Assembly: GCA_004026145.2 (NCBI GenBank)
Contig: CP034975.1
Span: 24,945,361-25,009,360, forward strand
DNA: 64,000 nucleotides
Direction of reading: 5' to 3'
Origin: Takifugu bimaculatus
Lineage: Eukaryota; Chordata; Actinopteri; Tetraodontiformes; Tetraodontidae
Every line of letters begins with the position of its first letter. Position 1 is the stretch's first letter. The notes beneath the pieces were generated by a model. The model was given only the letters and a program-made list of their open reading frames with translations, searched no databases and was not told the origin of the DNA. Shown piece after piece: positions 11,401 to 22,083 of this stretch. The translations under genes were made by a program, and so were the position numbers.

Positions 11401-14400
11401 GGTTACATTGATTGAAGCGGTGATGGACGTCGTGACCCACCTCGCCGGAGGCTGAAGCAGTTATTGACTTATTGATGTGCAGGCTCCAGGAGAAGGCAGC
11501 AGACACCATCGAGTCCCTACACAAGGCAGGGATGAAGGTCTGGGTCTTAACGGGGGACAAGATGGAGACGGCCGCCGCCACCTGCTACGCCAGCAAGCTG
11601 TTCCGCCGCAGCACCCAGATCCTCGAGTTGACCAAGAAGCGCACGGAGGAGCAGAGTCTGCACGATGTGCTGTTCGAGCTGAACCGGACCGTGATCAGAC
11701 AGCGCTCCATCTCTGGGTAGAACTGAAACGCCCTCTGTTCTAAAACTGCCTGCGTGGAGAGCCTCCTGCTGATCACTGCTCTGGGATTTTGTTCAGGTTG
11801 TCGGTCGACTGTTTGGATTTCGGCCTGATCATCGACGGGGCCACGCTGTCCGCTGTGCTAAAGCCCAGCCAGGAGGGCGCCGGGCCGGGCAACTACAAAG
11901 AGATTTTTCTAGAAATCTGCCGCAACTGCAGCGCTGTGCTCTGTTGTCGCATGGCGCCGCTGCAGAAAGCTCAGGTGATCGAGCTGCTCGTCACTGACAT
12001 GCGGCCTGCTCGGCCCCAGTGGTGCTGATCACTTTTTGCTTCCTTGTTTTGGCAGATTGTGAAACTTATTAAAGCCTCCAAAGAGCACCCCATAACCCTG
12101 GCGATCGGTGACGGCGCTAATGACGTCAGCATGATCCTAGAAGCCCACGTGGGCATCGGTGAGCTCATTTTTTCATTAATATGTGCTTTTCTAACTTTAA
12201 ACAGGTCTGTTTTTTAGTATATTGTTGTTCATCATGAAGGATCATGGCAAGGTGCTTAACAGAGATGCTTGAATTATTGAATATCTTTCACATCTCACAA
12301 ATCCAGCCAATATTGTATGTGTGTAATTGTTGCCAACACATGCCTACATCCCTCACTGCTGAGCTGCAGCCATTTTGTTTCGATGAGGGGAAACAGCATC
12401 CCTCTCTGACAGACCACCTCCTGATTACACCTAAACATTTTGTCTTTTTCCCGTAAGGCATCATGGGTAAAGAGGGACGGCAGGCAGCAAGGAACAGCGA
12501 CTACGCCATCCCCAAGTTCAAACACCTGAAGAAGATCCTTCTGGTTCACGGCCACTACTATTACATCCGGATTGCCGAACTGGTCCAGTATTTCTTCTAC
12601 AAGGTGCGCTGCCAGCGGCCCGTGTTCTCCGCTGGCTCACTGATTCTAATCACTTCGTGGTAAATCCCAGTGAAACGCCGGGATACAAAGAAGCAGATTT
12701 TGCAGCTATTCTGACGAAACTGCTGAATTGGTGATTCCAGAGTGAAACATCCCCTCCTGAATGCACAGGCCACTCTGATCAGTGTGGGCGGCTTCCACGC
12801 GGAGCAGCGCCCTGCCAAAGGAAGCCTTATTCTTCTCTTTTCTTTGGCAGACTTCTGCCTGAGCTTATAGCGCACAAGCTCTGCAGACAGAGAAATCAGT
12901 AGCTGGTAGCATTTTTAGATCCTCCATATCTAAAAATCGCATGTACATGCCACCGCTCACTTTCTCTGCGTGTCCCTTTTCTGTCTTTAAATCTCTCCAG
13001 AACGTGTGCTTCATCTTCCCTCAGTTCCTCTATCAGTTCTTCTGTGGCTTCTCGCAGCAGGTATGGACACAGTCCCCACACGTCCATCGTCCCCACACGC
13101 CCATCGTCCCCACACGTCCATCGTCCCCACACGTCCATCGTCCCCACACGTCCATCGCAGATTCTTTATCCTCCTTTGTTTTCTTCCTCCTGTGTGATTC
13201 CTTTCTTTTTATCTCAATGCAGCCTCTGTATGACACGGCCTACTTGACGTTGTACAACATCAGCTTCACCTCGCTCCCCATCCTTCTCTACAGCCTGGTC
13301 GAGCAACATGTCACCATGGAGACACTGAAGAGGGATCCATCCCTGTATAGGTACGATGAAGCCTTCTACAAGTCGGAGGTTGTATTTTTGGCGCCGTGTG
13401 TGTGATGCGCCTGTTGCTTTTACCCAACACTTTTCCCCCCTGTGGACTGACATCAGGGACATAGCAAAGAACTCCCTCCTCCGCTGGCCTGTCTTCATGT
13501 ATTGGACATGTCTGGGAGTATTCGACGCCGTCATCTTCTTCTTTGGTGCCTTACTTTCTTTTCGACAACACCACTTTCACCAGCAATGGCCAGGTGAGTC
13601 TGTGGGAGAGCTGGGACGGTGACGCAGAGACAGATCGGCTGTGCGGTGTGTTTGATGTGTCCTTTTGGAGATACAAAGGAGCGTTTCCTTAAAATCAGGC
13701 ATCCATCTCTGTTGGATTCTCATGTTAAGATAGAAACACTATTATTTTTATATTTAAGTGATGTTATACAGTGACATGCAGAAGTTCTGTTTCTGTGAAC
13801 AGTTAAACAAGCAGAAGACAAAATGATCTCCTAAAGGCAGAAAGTTCAGCATGAAACATTAAAGGAAAGCAGCGCCCTGGTAACTCCAGGAGATTAGAGC
13901 TCTGGTTAAAGCTCTCAGACCTGTTAGCCTGTTGGACTCGTGACTTGTTCATAGTTGTCGTTAGGAAAGGTCAACTGATGCACGTTTGAAAGCTTTATAA
14001 ACGCCCAGGGTTCCTCTTAAGCCTTTAAGAAGGCAGCACAGTTTTTCAGGGTCCAATTTCCTCAGTTCAGGATCTAATTAAGAAATGGCGGCTAATAGGA
14101 CCGGTGAAGGTCAAGATCAGGTCTGGAAGTTTAAAAATAATATCAGAGAACTGCTCACAGGATTAATAGAACGGCAACAAAAATCTGGCCTTTGTGGAGC
14201 GCTCATCAGAAAACCTCTCCTGAGCTCTTCAGCATCAGAGATTTGCAAGAAAACAAGCCTGATGCATTTAAGGACCCTGTGGACTAATGAGGTCAAAATG
14301 GGACTTTTTGGTTCAAAGGAGCAACTTTAGGTTTGGAGAAGAAAGATCACACACATATGGTAAACACATATATTCACATATATAAAGGAGAACAGCTGTC

Positions 14401-17400
14401 AAGCACGGGGCCGTCGTGCTTTGGGGCGTTGCAGCAGTGGCTCAAGGGGAGGTTTCACAGCTAGAGGACAAATGGATTTAATTCCAACAAATTCTGGATG
14501 CAACCATGTGTAGAAGACCCTGAATACTGAAGACCCTCCTCCTTGAAGTCCAAAGTTTAGAAAAGGGTTTTGTTTGAATTATTAAGGGAACGCCTCCTCC
14601 TCCTTTTGATTGATTGTTCACATTAACAGACCTTTTGACCGCGGGTGGCCAACTTCAGCATGCCGCTGTGGTTCCCTGATAGCAAGCTCTCTATTTTAGC
14701 CCCATAGAGGTCACCAACATTGGATCTCCATTCATATGACAACAATAGCATCTTTCTCTGTATTGTTACTTTGGATCATGTCAGCTGTTTTTGATTGCCT
14801 TTGGCCCTGTTTTCTTTTATTTCAGTTGAAACATCCTGTAATTCATTTTACCCTTTGTCCTGATTCTCTTCTCTCCCCCTCCTTCTTTTCTGCTTCCTCT
14901 CTTTTTATTTTGCTCCCCTCTTCCTCCTCCTCCTTCTTCTTCTTCTTCGTCCTCAGCTTATGACCACCAACACACAGATGGTAAGCCCTCCTCTCCCTAT
15001 CTCCTCTCTCTGTCTCTCATACTTTTTTTTGCCTCTTGTCGTACTGTTCATAGTTTTCAGTTTCACCCTTTCATCCAGTTTCATCCTCTCACTTCAGGTC
15101 TTCCACCACTTTCATTTGAATGTGTAGTCCTCCAGTCTTCCATCACTCTCTCTAATCTGTGTAAAGCCCTGAATCCTGCACACTACCTGATCCTACACGC
15201 TTTACTGACAGTAGAATCCTCCGACTCTCCCATGTGATCTGTGTGTTTTGTCGTAGTAGCAAATAGGCTATTGCTAGAGTTTCCTGCTAGATTTAGATCC
15301 AACATTTGTTTGATGTTCTGTCTAACGTGTTTGTGCATGTGTGCGTGTGTTTGTGTATTTGTGGGAGCCGTTCTCGGGGTGGGTTGGTGTTTGATTTGCT
15401 CCAGTGGAGGAACCGTACTCCTGACAACAAGCCAGGTTTCAAACGCAACCTCATAAAGGATTAACGAATCAGGGGATTGTAGCAAAAAATACCGACAACC
15501 AGCTGTGGCTCTTACATAAACTGCCCTATTTCCTAATTTTGCGCCCACTCTCCCTCTTTTTGCATCAGGATTCATTCCATCTGTTCGATCACGGCTGCCT
15601 AAAACTTTCTAGGATTTCAGGCTTCAGAAGATGACAGAAATGTTCAACATTTGGCGGCAATGTTCAATAAAGAGAAAGATTTGTACTGTGAAACAGCTCA
15701 TCGTAGAAGATTTGAGGATCAGTGAGGTTTAGAGCCTTTTTTGTAAAACAAACCGAAGCCCCACTCATTGTTGGGTGTGGGCCGGCTCCATTCAGGTTTG
15801 CCAAATCAATTTTTAATCATGCGTGTGTCTAGATGCTTTTGAGAAATGCTTTACCAACCCGACTTCCTTTGAGGCTCTCCAGGCTCATGCTACATCTTAG
15901 CAACACGTGTCAATCAGAGTCTTCAGCAGGACGGTTGGCAACAGCAAAAGGAACCACAGGAAGACCTGCATCAGCATTAACGTACAGATTAGATTAAGAT
16001 CTTTTTACTGTGGCGGTAAAATGAGGTCAACAAAAGGTCGTGTTATTATTTTGGGCACGCATTGTCCATTTTTAAGCATTAGAAAACCTCATGCTGGCAG
16101 GGAGCCGTAGATTCTCTGACTGTAATATTGCAATTGTGGTGTTTCTCACTCCTTTCCTGTCTCTCCCTTTCAGATGTTTGGGAACTGGACCTTTGGGACC
16201 CTTGTCTTTACTGTGCTGGTGTTCACTGTTACTCTCAAGGTGTGTGTAAGCACTGACCTCATCTGTTCGACAGGGTAAACAGCAGTTAGCTCCTCACTGG
16301 CGCCGCGCTACAATTGCAGGTGTAGCTAAACTGATGTTGTGGGAGACTGTACTTAATGTGTTTGTGTTAATTATCATGTTACATTAGGGATCGCCAGCAG
16401 CAGCAGCTCAGTTTGCGCTGCAGTAAAACCAGAAGGCAAAGACATCGACTTTATTGATTTGATGAGCAGTTGCTATGTGGTCAATCTGTTTGTTTCAGCT
16501 TGCCTTGGACACACACCACTGGACATGGATCAATCACTTTGTCATTTGGGGGTCGCTGCTTTTCTACGTTATTTTCTCTCTCCTCTGGGGCGGCATCATT
16601 TGGTATGCACCATTTTATGCCCCTTCAGTGTCACTTAGAAGCTTCACGTTGCCTAAGGAGGTGGCTACTGAGTTTCTCTCTGCTGTTTCTGTCCAGGCCC
16701 TTCCTCAACTACCAGAGGATGTACTACGTTTTCATGCAGATGCTGTCCAGCGGGCCGGCATGGCTCAGCATCATCCTCCTTATTACGATAAGCCTGCTGC
16801 CGGATGTCATCAAAAAGGTTCTGTGCAGGGCATTGTGTCCCACAGCCACTGAACGTGCTCAGGTAATCTCAGCAGCAATAGCAAGGGCCCAGCCTCCAGG
16901 CTTCAGATCACGGTGGCTTGGCTGAAACATTAACAATGACTAATTCATGGTCTCTCAGTTATTCTAAAAGATAAAAGAAATCTACTTTAATGGCCCCTAA
17001 TAAAGTCTCTTAAAACAGGGTGATCGTTAATATTGCGTTATTGTAGTAGATTATGGAGTAGACTGTAAATTAATACCACTCTCTCAGCCACCCAGATAGG
17101 CCATTATATTATGAACCTCGGTACCTTTGAGCAACAGTGTTTCAGAATGATTTCTCTTCCTTGTGGCGTAACTTCACCTTCCTGTGAAAGAAAGCTTCAC
17201 TATAAATAGACAAATGATTGACAGATTTCTTCCTGCTGTGCTCTATCTTCTCTTTTCTCCTTTATTGCTGCACACTAATGGGAAATTCACACCACCCTCC
17301 ATCATCCTTTCCCCCCCTTTTCCCTTACATTATTCCCCATCCCCCCCTTCATTTCTGTTACCCTCTCCTCACTCTTTTCCACCCCTGCATGCCTCACACT

Positions 17401-18777
17401 TTGCACCCCATCACTCTTTCTGGGTAACTGCAGTCCACTCGCCCGTGCCTTACTGTGGAGCCGTCCACCATCTTCATGCTTTCTCAATCCTCCAGCAGAA
17501 TGAGTTTCTGATTGGCCCAGAGGGAGGAGAGAGGAGCGGGAAGTGGAGGTGACTCTCTTTTAAGCCTGTATTTGTATGAATGGTGGGGTGGCCCCACATA
17601 AACCACCCTTCGTTGTCTCATCTGCTCGTTTGCTGTCAAACCAAGACAGACTTTTTTGGCAGGCTAGATAAACTTTTTTTCGTTATTTGTTTGCAAAGTC
17701 AGGTTTTTTTTGTTCCGTTTGCCATATTTTTAATATATATTTTAAGTACAAACTGCACATCATTTTCTGTGTGTGATTTCTGTTGCGACTTTTGTGTTTT
17801 ATGAATGTTTGGCAATGAATTTGTGATTCATTGCCAATGTAGGAAAAATTCACATAACCTGTTTCTTTGTCTTTTGTTTATTGGCAGATCGTTCATCTAA
17901 AATATATTGAAATATGTTTGTCTTCAATCATTTATATGCAAAAATTCATTTATCCAGTGTGTGTTTTAAATCTGGCCTATACAGTGATAATCATATATGA
18001 TGTCTTTGTGCTGTTGTGCAGTAGGCGTGCTTTTCAATGACTCGAGCTGTTTCAGGATGTTTAAAAGACATTTCTTCATCCTGTCAAACCTGAAGAAGCT
18101 GCTAATTTTTCAAAACTGAGTAGTTCAAATTTTTAACGCTCATTTCATGACAGAGTAGCCAGTAAATGAAATCTTTGTAGTCGGTTTCGACCAGAGACAC
18201 GTGTGACACCTGCTGTTTAACTGTGGAACTGCACGTTGACGTGCCCGTCAGTCTCTAGATTTTCAGTTTGATTTGAAATGCATCCAGTGGATTTATTTGT
18301 TTAAAAATCATGAGAGATTGATTTGTTGATGCAAAAAAAACCCTCCTTATTCTCTAGAAAACATTCCCAGCATAAACTTACTTTTCAAGCTTTTCTGCAT
18401 CAAGCATTCTTCTATTTGTTCTCAGTCAGAAATTCCTCCAGCTGCACACCACAGTGCTGCTTCTGTGTTTCAGATCATCTTGTGACAAAGCGTTCTCTGT
18501 CTCTCCGCAGCATTTTGAGACAGTGTCACCGCCTTGCGTGGCCGAGTTGACTCCGCTGTCCTCGTGTCAGTCCTACAAAGGAACTAGCGTGGACTCTTCT
18601 CATTGCCACCTCGGCACCACAGAGATGCTGTCACTCCGCAGGTCTGATACCCTTCCCCAGAAATTACTGGGCCACCTGGCGGAAGGAGGAGGTGCAAACT
18701 CACTCAGCCCCTTCATGCTCCGGTTCTCAGGGGCAGGTTTTGCTCACTATGCTCCCGGGCCGGAGACCTCGGTATGA
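3603..18777 (+). CDS. atp11a: P4-ATPase phospholipid flippase ATP11A (5'-partial)
   Basis: Class 6 P4-ATPase. Members of this family move phosphatidylserine and phosphatidylethanolamine from the outer to the inner leaflet of the plasma membrane or endosomes, with a CDC50/TMEM30 subunit. Exons read: 3603-3725, 3881-3970, 4296-4376, 4872-4979, 6139-6267, 6872-6975, 7073-7123, 7232-7296, 7376-7457, 8012-8162, 8246-8444, 8520-8693, 9110-9276, 9409-9480, 10101-10174, 10249-10352, 10893-11074, 11483-11716, 11797-11974, 12056-12158, 12458-12603, 13001-13060, 13223-13350, 13457-13593, optional 14957-14980, 16174-16239, 16499-16602, 16697-16862, then 17434-17511 or 18511-18777. All introns are GT-AG and phases agree. 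Visible motifs are DGES (actuator), DKTGT (phosphorylated Asp), KGAD (nucleotide domain), TGDK and GDGAND. The sequence follows ATP11A more closely than ATP11C along its length. The first coding exon is outside the window. Two single-base shifts (8306 and 13551) break the frame as given and are probably sequence errors. The neighbour mcf2l supports the assignment. Confidence 0.95.
4447..4492. repeat. (CA)n/(CG)n microsatellite in atp11a intron
   Basis: An alternating CA tract with embedded CGCGCG lies just downstream of exon 4296-4376. It creates long antisense pseudo-ORFs that should be ignored. Confidence 0.9.
8520..12603 (+). CDS. atp11a: atp11a exons: P and N catalytic domains, start of M5
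   Basis: The phosphorylation domain begins with DKTGT at 8538-8552, whose Asp takes the ATP phosphate. The nucleotide-binding domain spans exons 9110 to 11074 and includes KGAD at 10269-10280. The P domain resumes with TGDK at 11550-11561 and the Mg-binding hinge GDGAND at 12107-12124. Exon 12458-12603 leads into M5. All codon phases across these ten exons join without correction. No catalytic residue is missing, so the enzyme should be active if the two frame breaks elsewhere are artefacts. Confidence 0.92.
11328..11380. repeat. 14-bp tandem repeat, about 3.5 copies
   Basis: Unit ctgctggggcaggg is repeated within the atp11a intron between exons 10893-11074 and 11483-11716. Copies are nearly identical, suggesting recent expansion. 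Confidence 0.8.
13001..16862 (+). CDS. atp11a: atp11a exons: M5-M10 membrane region
   Basis: Exons 13001-13060, 13223-13350, 13457-13593, 16174-16239, 16499-16602 and 16697-16862 encode the C-terminal membrane half. Hydrophobic segments in each exon match M5/M6 through M10, ending in the family's characteristic run before the cytosolic tail (PTATERAQ). Exon 13457-13593 contains one extra T at 13551/13552. Without it the frame reads through a family-like loop (FDNTTFTSNGQ). Intron 13594-16173 holds a Tc1-like relic and a candidate microexon. Confidence 0.9.
13073..13157. repeat. 17-bp minisatellite, 5 copies, in atp11a intron
   Basis: Five head-to-tail copies of tccccacacgtccatcg, with one substitution in copy 2. 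They begin 13 bp after the donor of exon 13001-13060 and occupy about half of the 162-bp intron. Copy number is likely polymorphic. Confidence 0.95.
13766..14600 (+). mobile_element. Degenerate Tc1/mariner-like element in atp11a intron
   Basis: The left side resembles the terminal region of a common fish Tc1-like family (cagtgacatgcagaag, then an A-rich segment). An open fragment at 14085-14330 includes LWTNEVKMGLFGS, which resembles the Tc1 transposase stretch around its second catalytic Asp (LWSDE..FG). About 14398-14427 reads VKH then LWG, like the downstream conserved block. Stops and indels interrupt it throughout, so it is a relic. Ends are approximate. Confidence 0.6.
14957..14980 (+). 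CDS. atp11a: atp11a candidate 24-nt in-frame microexon
   Basis: A 24-nt segment lies between a long pyrimidine tract ending in cctcag and a strong donor gtaagc. It is in phase 0 with both flanking exons and would add eight residues, LMTTNTQM, just before MFGNW in an extracellular or lumenal loop of the M7-M8 region. The splice signals are much better than chance. I do not recall this exon in mammalian ATP11A, so it may be an optional, fish-specific or unused exon. Confidence 0.45.
17434..17511 (+). CDS. atp11a: atp11a alternative last coding exon A
   Basis: After acceptor ctgcag the frame continues from exon 16697-16862 in phase 0 and ends with TGA at 17509-17511 (26 codons). The encoded tail contains TIFMLSQSSS and ends in SF. 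This closely matches the C-terminus of a known mammalian ATP11A isoform, so this is a real terminal exon. C-terminal choice is known to affect localisation in the class 6 flippases (shown for ATP11C). Confidence 0.85.
   Translation, partial: STRPCLTVEPSTIFMLSQSSSRMSF
18511..18777 (+). CDS. atp11a: atp11a alternative last coding exon B
   Basis: Following acceptor ctccgcag, a phase-0 frame of 89 codons runs to TGA at 18775-18777. It would replace exon A with a longer Ser/Leu-rich cytosolic tail. The frame fits the upstream exon and the acceptor is good. I cannot match the residues to a remembered isoform, so the support is splice logic plus a long open frame. Confidence 0.6.
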   Translation, partial: HFETVSPPCVAELTPLSSCQSYKGTSVDSSHCHLGTTEMLSLRRSDTLPQKLLGHLAEGGGANSLSPFMLRFSGAGFAHYAPGPETSV

Positions 18778-20910
18778 TCCGGAGCACGGCCGCTCTAGCT
18801 AAAGGGAATCGGCTGAAACAGACAACATATCCTACAGTGGTCTGCTTCTCAAGGATCAAGAAACACATTCACCATGTGCATTTTCTGGGCTTCACCTGAA
18901 TGGATAACCCTTTAGATTCCAGCCTTCCACACCTCATCTTACTTTGGGTTTATCTTGGGGGTTTAAGTGTGTTCCCAGGCTTTGTTTTCTTAAAATTCCC
19001 CCAAAAAACTTTGAATAACATCTCAGAACGAAACCAGAACTATGTGAGAAGCTATCTCATCCACTGTGGATTTGTGTTGTTTAAATTATTTTGCATCTTT
19101 TTGTCTTTTCCTGTCTTTCTTCCCATGTTCTTGCCTGTTGTACTTCCTTGTCCTTTATGTAAATGTTTGTTGAGCATGTCTTCTGGCCAAGTAAAGGGCA
19201 ACCTGCAATGCTCAGCCCTTTAGGTGTGCATGTGTGCGAGCGTGTGCATGAACGTTGCCTGTGTGTTTGTATGTGACACACCTCTGCCTTACGGGTGAAC
19301 ACACAGCAGCAGACCTGGAGCCAAATGAGAAAAGGTACAGTGAATATGGAAGGAAAACCAGAATCAATGTATGACAAAGCCTTACAGTCACACACACCAT
19401 CAGCTGAGGAAAAGACGCGGGGAAATTTAAAGGATGGATGTGTAGTATTCAAGCCACCATGCCTTAATTCATCATTTTTTTAAATTGATTTGATATTTTT
19501 GAGGTCATGTAAAGACATTTCTAAGTACACAGTAAAATCCCTGTCTGCATTAGCATGTTTTTCTTTATTCATAGTTGCATCAAACTGTGTGCGCGGGAGC
19601 GCGCGTGTTCGTTTCCTCGGTCACATCACGCTTTCTTTTCTATGAGCACACCGCTCACTTCTGCCTCCATGTGGCCACGTCGAGCAACAGCAGCACAGTC
19701 GAATCTTAATTTGTCTCGATGTTTCTCAATGTCCCACCTCACCTGAGGGTCATGCAAAATTAATGTCGCGTAAAGGAGAGATTTTCCTTGCGTTCTGTTC
19801 AATTTTACGTTTCTACGTATTTGTTTAAAAACGATTAACTATGGTGAATGCTGATGTATCGATGTAAAACTTTGGGTACTGTATATAGAAATATATACTA
19901 TATATAGTGAGAGTTCCTTGAAGGAGGAGACTTGAATCGGCGATGTCACAATCAAATCACCAGAATGTTGAACTGATGTGTCCATCGTGTTCTCCAGCTG
20001 ATGATTGTAGCTCTTGTGGATGAAGTGGAGTGTCTGTTTCATCTTCGTGCCGCACAGACGATGGCAGACTCTGGAAGTCCTGAATGTCAGATTTTGCAGC
20101 AAATTTCAACATCTGTACAATTGTGGGGGTTGTTTCTTTCTCCACAAGCACATCTGGACCCATTTACCAGGGTTCTGACATCCGCTGTGCTGTTGCCATC
20201 CTGTAGCTACACATTTCTCAATCCACGATCAGGAGAACTAATTTCACAAATATTCTGTAGCTCTTTTACCGCCAGGTTTTCCCAGCACATCCAGGTTTGT
20301 GTTGGCCATTCAGAGTATTTCTTTTACTGCTTTTGTATCCCAGAGAGAAAACTATATTTTAACTGTTTATAGTCCAAATGCAACCTACATGTACATTTTA
20401 TGATTGGATAGATTTATCAATAGGTCTACACACTGCACTTTGTTGTTCTACACTTGATCCTTTCCCCTAAAGTAAAGTCTCCTGTCTGTTGGCTGGGGTT
20501 TGTTAAGTGTTCACTCCTGCTCACAAGTTATTTTTCTAAAAAGAACTAAAGTGGGGGGGGCCAAATCACTTGACTTGGACTGTCTGTACGGGTCCACCTC
20601 AGTCTCGGGTCAGTTTTCCACACCAGCCTTCCACTGCTGATCAGAATGTCAAACTGCTTCCCGCAGTCCATCGGCAAAACAGCAGGTGCTCCTCTTGTCA
20701 TTTCTGAGCTCGGCAAAGGTCCGAAATGTCAGCTCTCGTGCAGCAGCACGCTTCATATCGTTCGTCCAGTGTGTTTGTAACTGTACAGGTTTTGAGAGTT
20801 TATTCTTTTAAAGATTTTAGAAGGTCTCCTCTGGACTTCTTTGCCAGCCTGTCTGTAGCATATGAGGACAAAAACTGTATTGTCATGTAATAAATGAGTA
20901 AAAACCACTG
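18778..20910 (+). other. atp11a: atp11a 3' UTR and polyadenylation signal
   Basis: This AT-rich stretch has no credible coding exon. A canonical aataaa at 20889-20894 followed by a GT/CT-rich segment is the most likely end of the atp11a transcript. A palindromic tatata-rich patch near 19880-19910 is the only local structure that catches the eye. Confidence 0.6.
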
Positions 20911-22004
20911 AGCTCTCCCGTGCCTTTCTATTGCGTAATTCACGTATGTCAAATGTGGGCTACCTGTGGCCCTTCACACACTACTAGTTATGCATATTTA
21001 AACAATTAGTGGCACACAAAGATGCGTCTCTGGCCCCTCCATTTTTGCAGAGTGCTGCTCCACTTTCTGTTGCCAATTTTTCACTGCATTCGTGTTTGTT
21101 TTCAAGTTTGTAAAAAGATGGTTGCCAGCGGCAACAGCACTGAGCAAATGGAAACAAGTTCTTGGTTTCATTTCAGTTTTGGGAGAAGCTCTTTGACTGT
21201 TAAAAAGTAACAACTTAAGACAAACACAAGATAGACCCTCTTAGGGTGCTGTGGTGCCAGTGAGATGCGTTTGTAGCGTGAACTCAACAGTTGCAGTCTG
21301 GTGAACCAAAATGGCCGCACCGAGACCTGTCAGGTTTGCTCTCCATCCCTGTAAAAAGCTGTAAAGGTCAGGAACTAAGCGCATTTGTGGAGGGGGGCTT
21401 CTATATTATGGCTGCCATGTCTTATTTCTACACTAGATGTCACTCTTGGATTATTTGCTGCTGTGTGACAACCGCAGTCCTGACCTTCACGTCCCCTCCC
21501 CCCTCTGTCTGCCAGCTCCACACAGGTTTGCACCATCATGTGTGCTGATGCTGAAGCATGAATGTGCGAAAGAGGCTCCCTGCTGCTTCATCAACCCTCC
21601 CCACCTGCGTCTCTAGCATCCCGAGGACCCATCGGCGCTTCTGGCGGCTGTCACCGTCGGAGCATTTTCATCAGCATCGCCCCTTCATCAGCCTCGGCAG
21701 CATCCCTCCACACTTGAAAGCCTCCATTTCCTCCCAAGCAGCTCAGCGGTCGAACAGCATTCTCCCCTCCAGCCTCCATGAATCATACGAGACAGCAGCA
21801 GTGGCGTCACGTTCTGGGCTGATCTACCTTCCTCCTCCTCCGCTCCTGCTTTGCTGGGTCTGCCGTTGCAACTGTCCCCATCTCCCATCTTCTTCCCCAT
21901 CCTCTGCTCTCTGAGGTGCTCCGGGAAAAGCAGGCAAGCTGTCTCTTCCTGCTGCAAAAGTGTCTGTTGGCTGGGCAGCTGGTCTTCCACTGTCCCTCTG
22001 GAGG
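20911..22004. other. Intergenic/promoter region between atp11a and mcf2l
   Basis: No coding exon is supported between the atp11a polyadenylation signal and the first mcf2l start codon. The last 500 bp are C/T-rich and likely contain the mcf2l promoter and 5' UTR, but no decisive core-promoter motif is visible. Several overlapping open frames on both strands near 21560-22100 are composition artefacts. Confidence 0.5.
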
Positions 22005-22083
22005 ATGATCCTGTGGATGGAGACAGAAGAGATGGCCCTGGGGGAGCTGCTGGAGAGACTGAGGACAGTCATCCAAACCATAG
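22005..22083 (+). CDS. mcf2l: mcf2l first exon 1 (upstream)
   Basis: ATG at 22005 opens 26 codons plus one base before donor gtgggt. The short peptide includes MALGELLERLRTVIQTI. Joined in phase 1 to the common exon it gives RTVIQTIDEIMQ, closely parallel to the N-terminus of the paralogue MCF2L2. Phase, length and paralogue resemblance make this the most credible first coding exon. It places a promoter immediately upstream, about 1.1 kb after atp11a ends. Confidence 0.75.

Noticed and set aside
13073..13157. CRISPR-like array
   Set aside because: The copies are directly abutting 17-bp units without spacers, in a vertebrate intron: a minisatellite.
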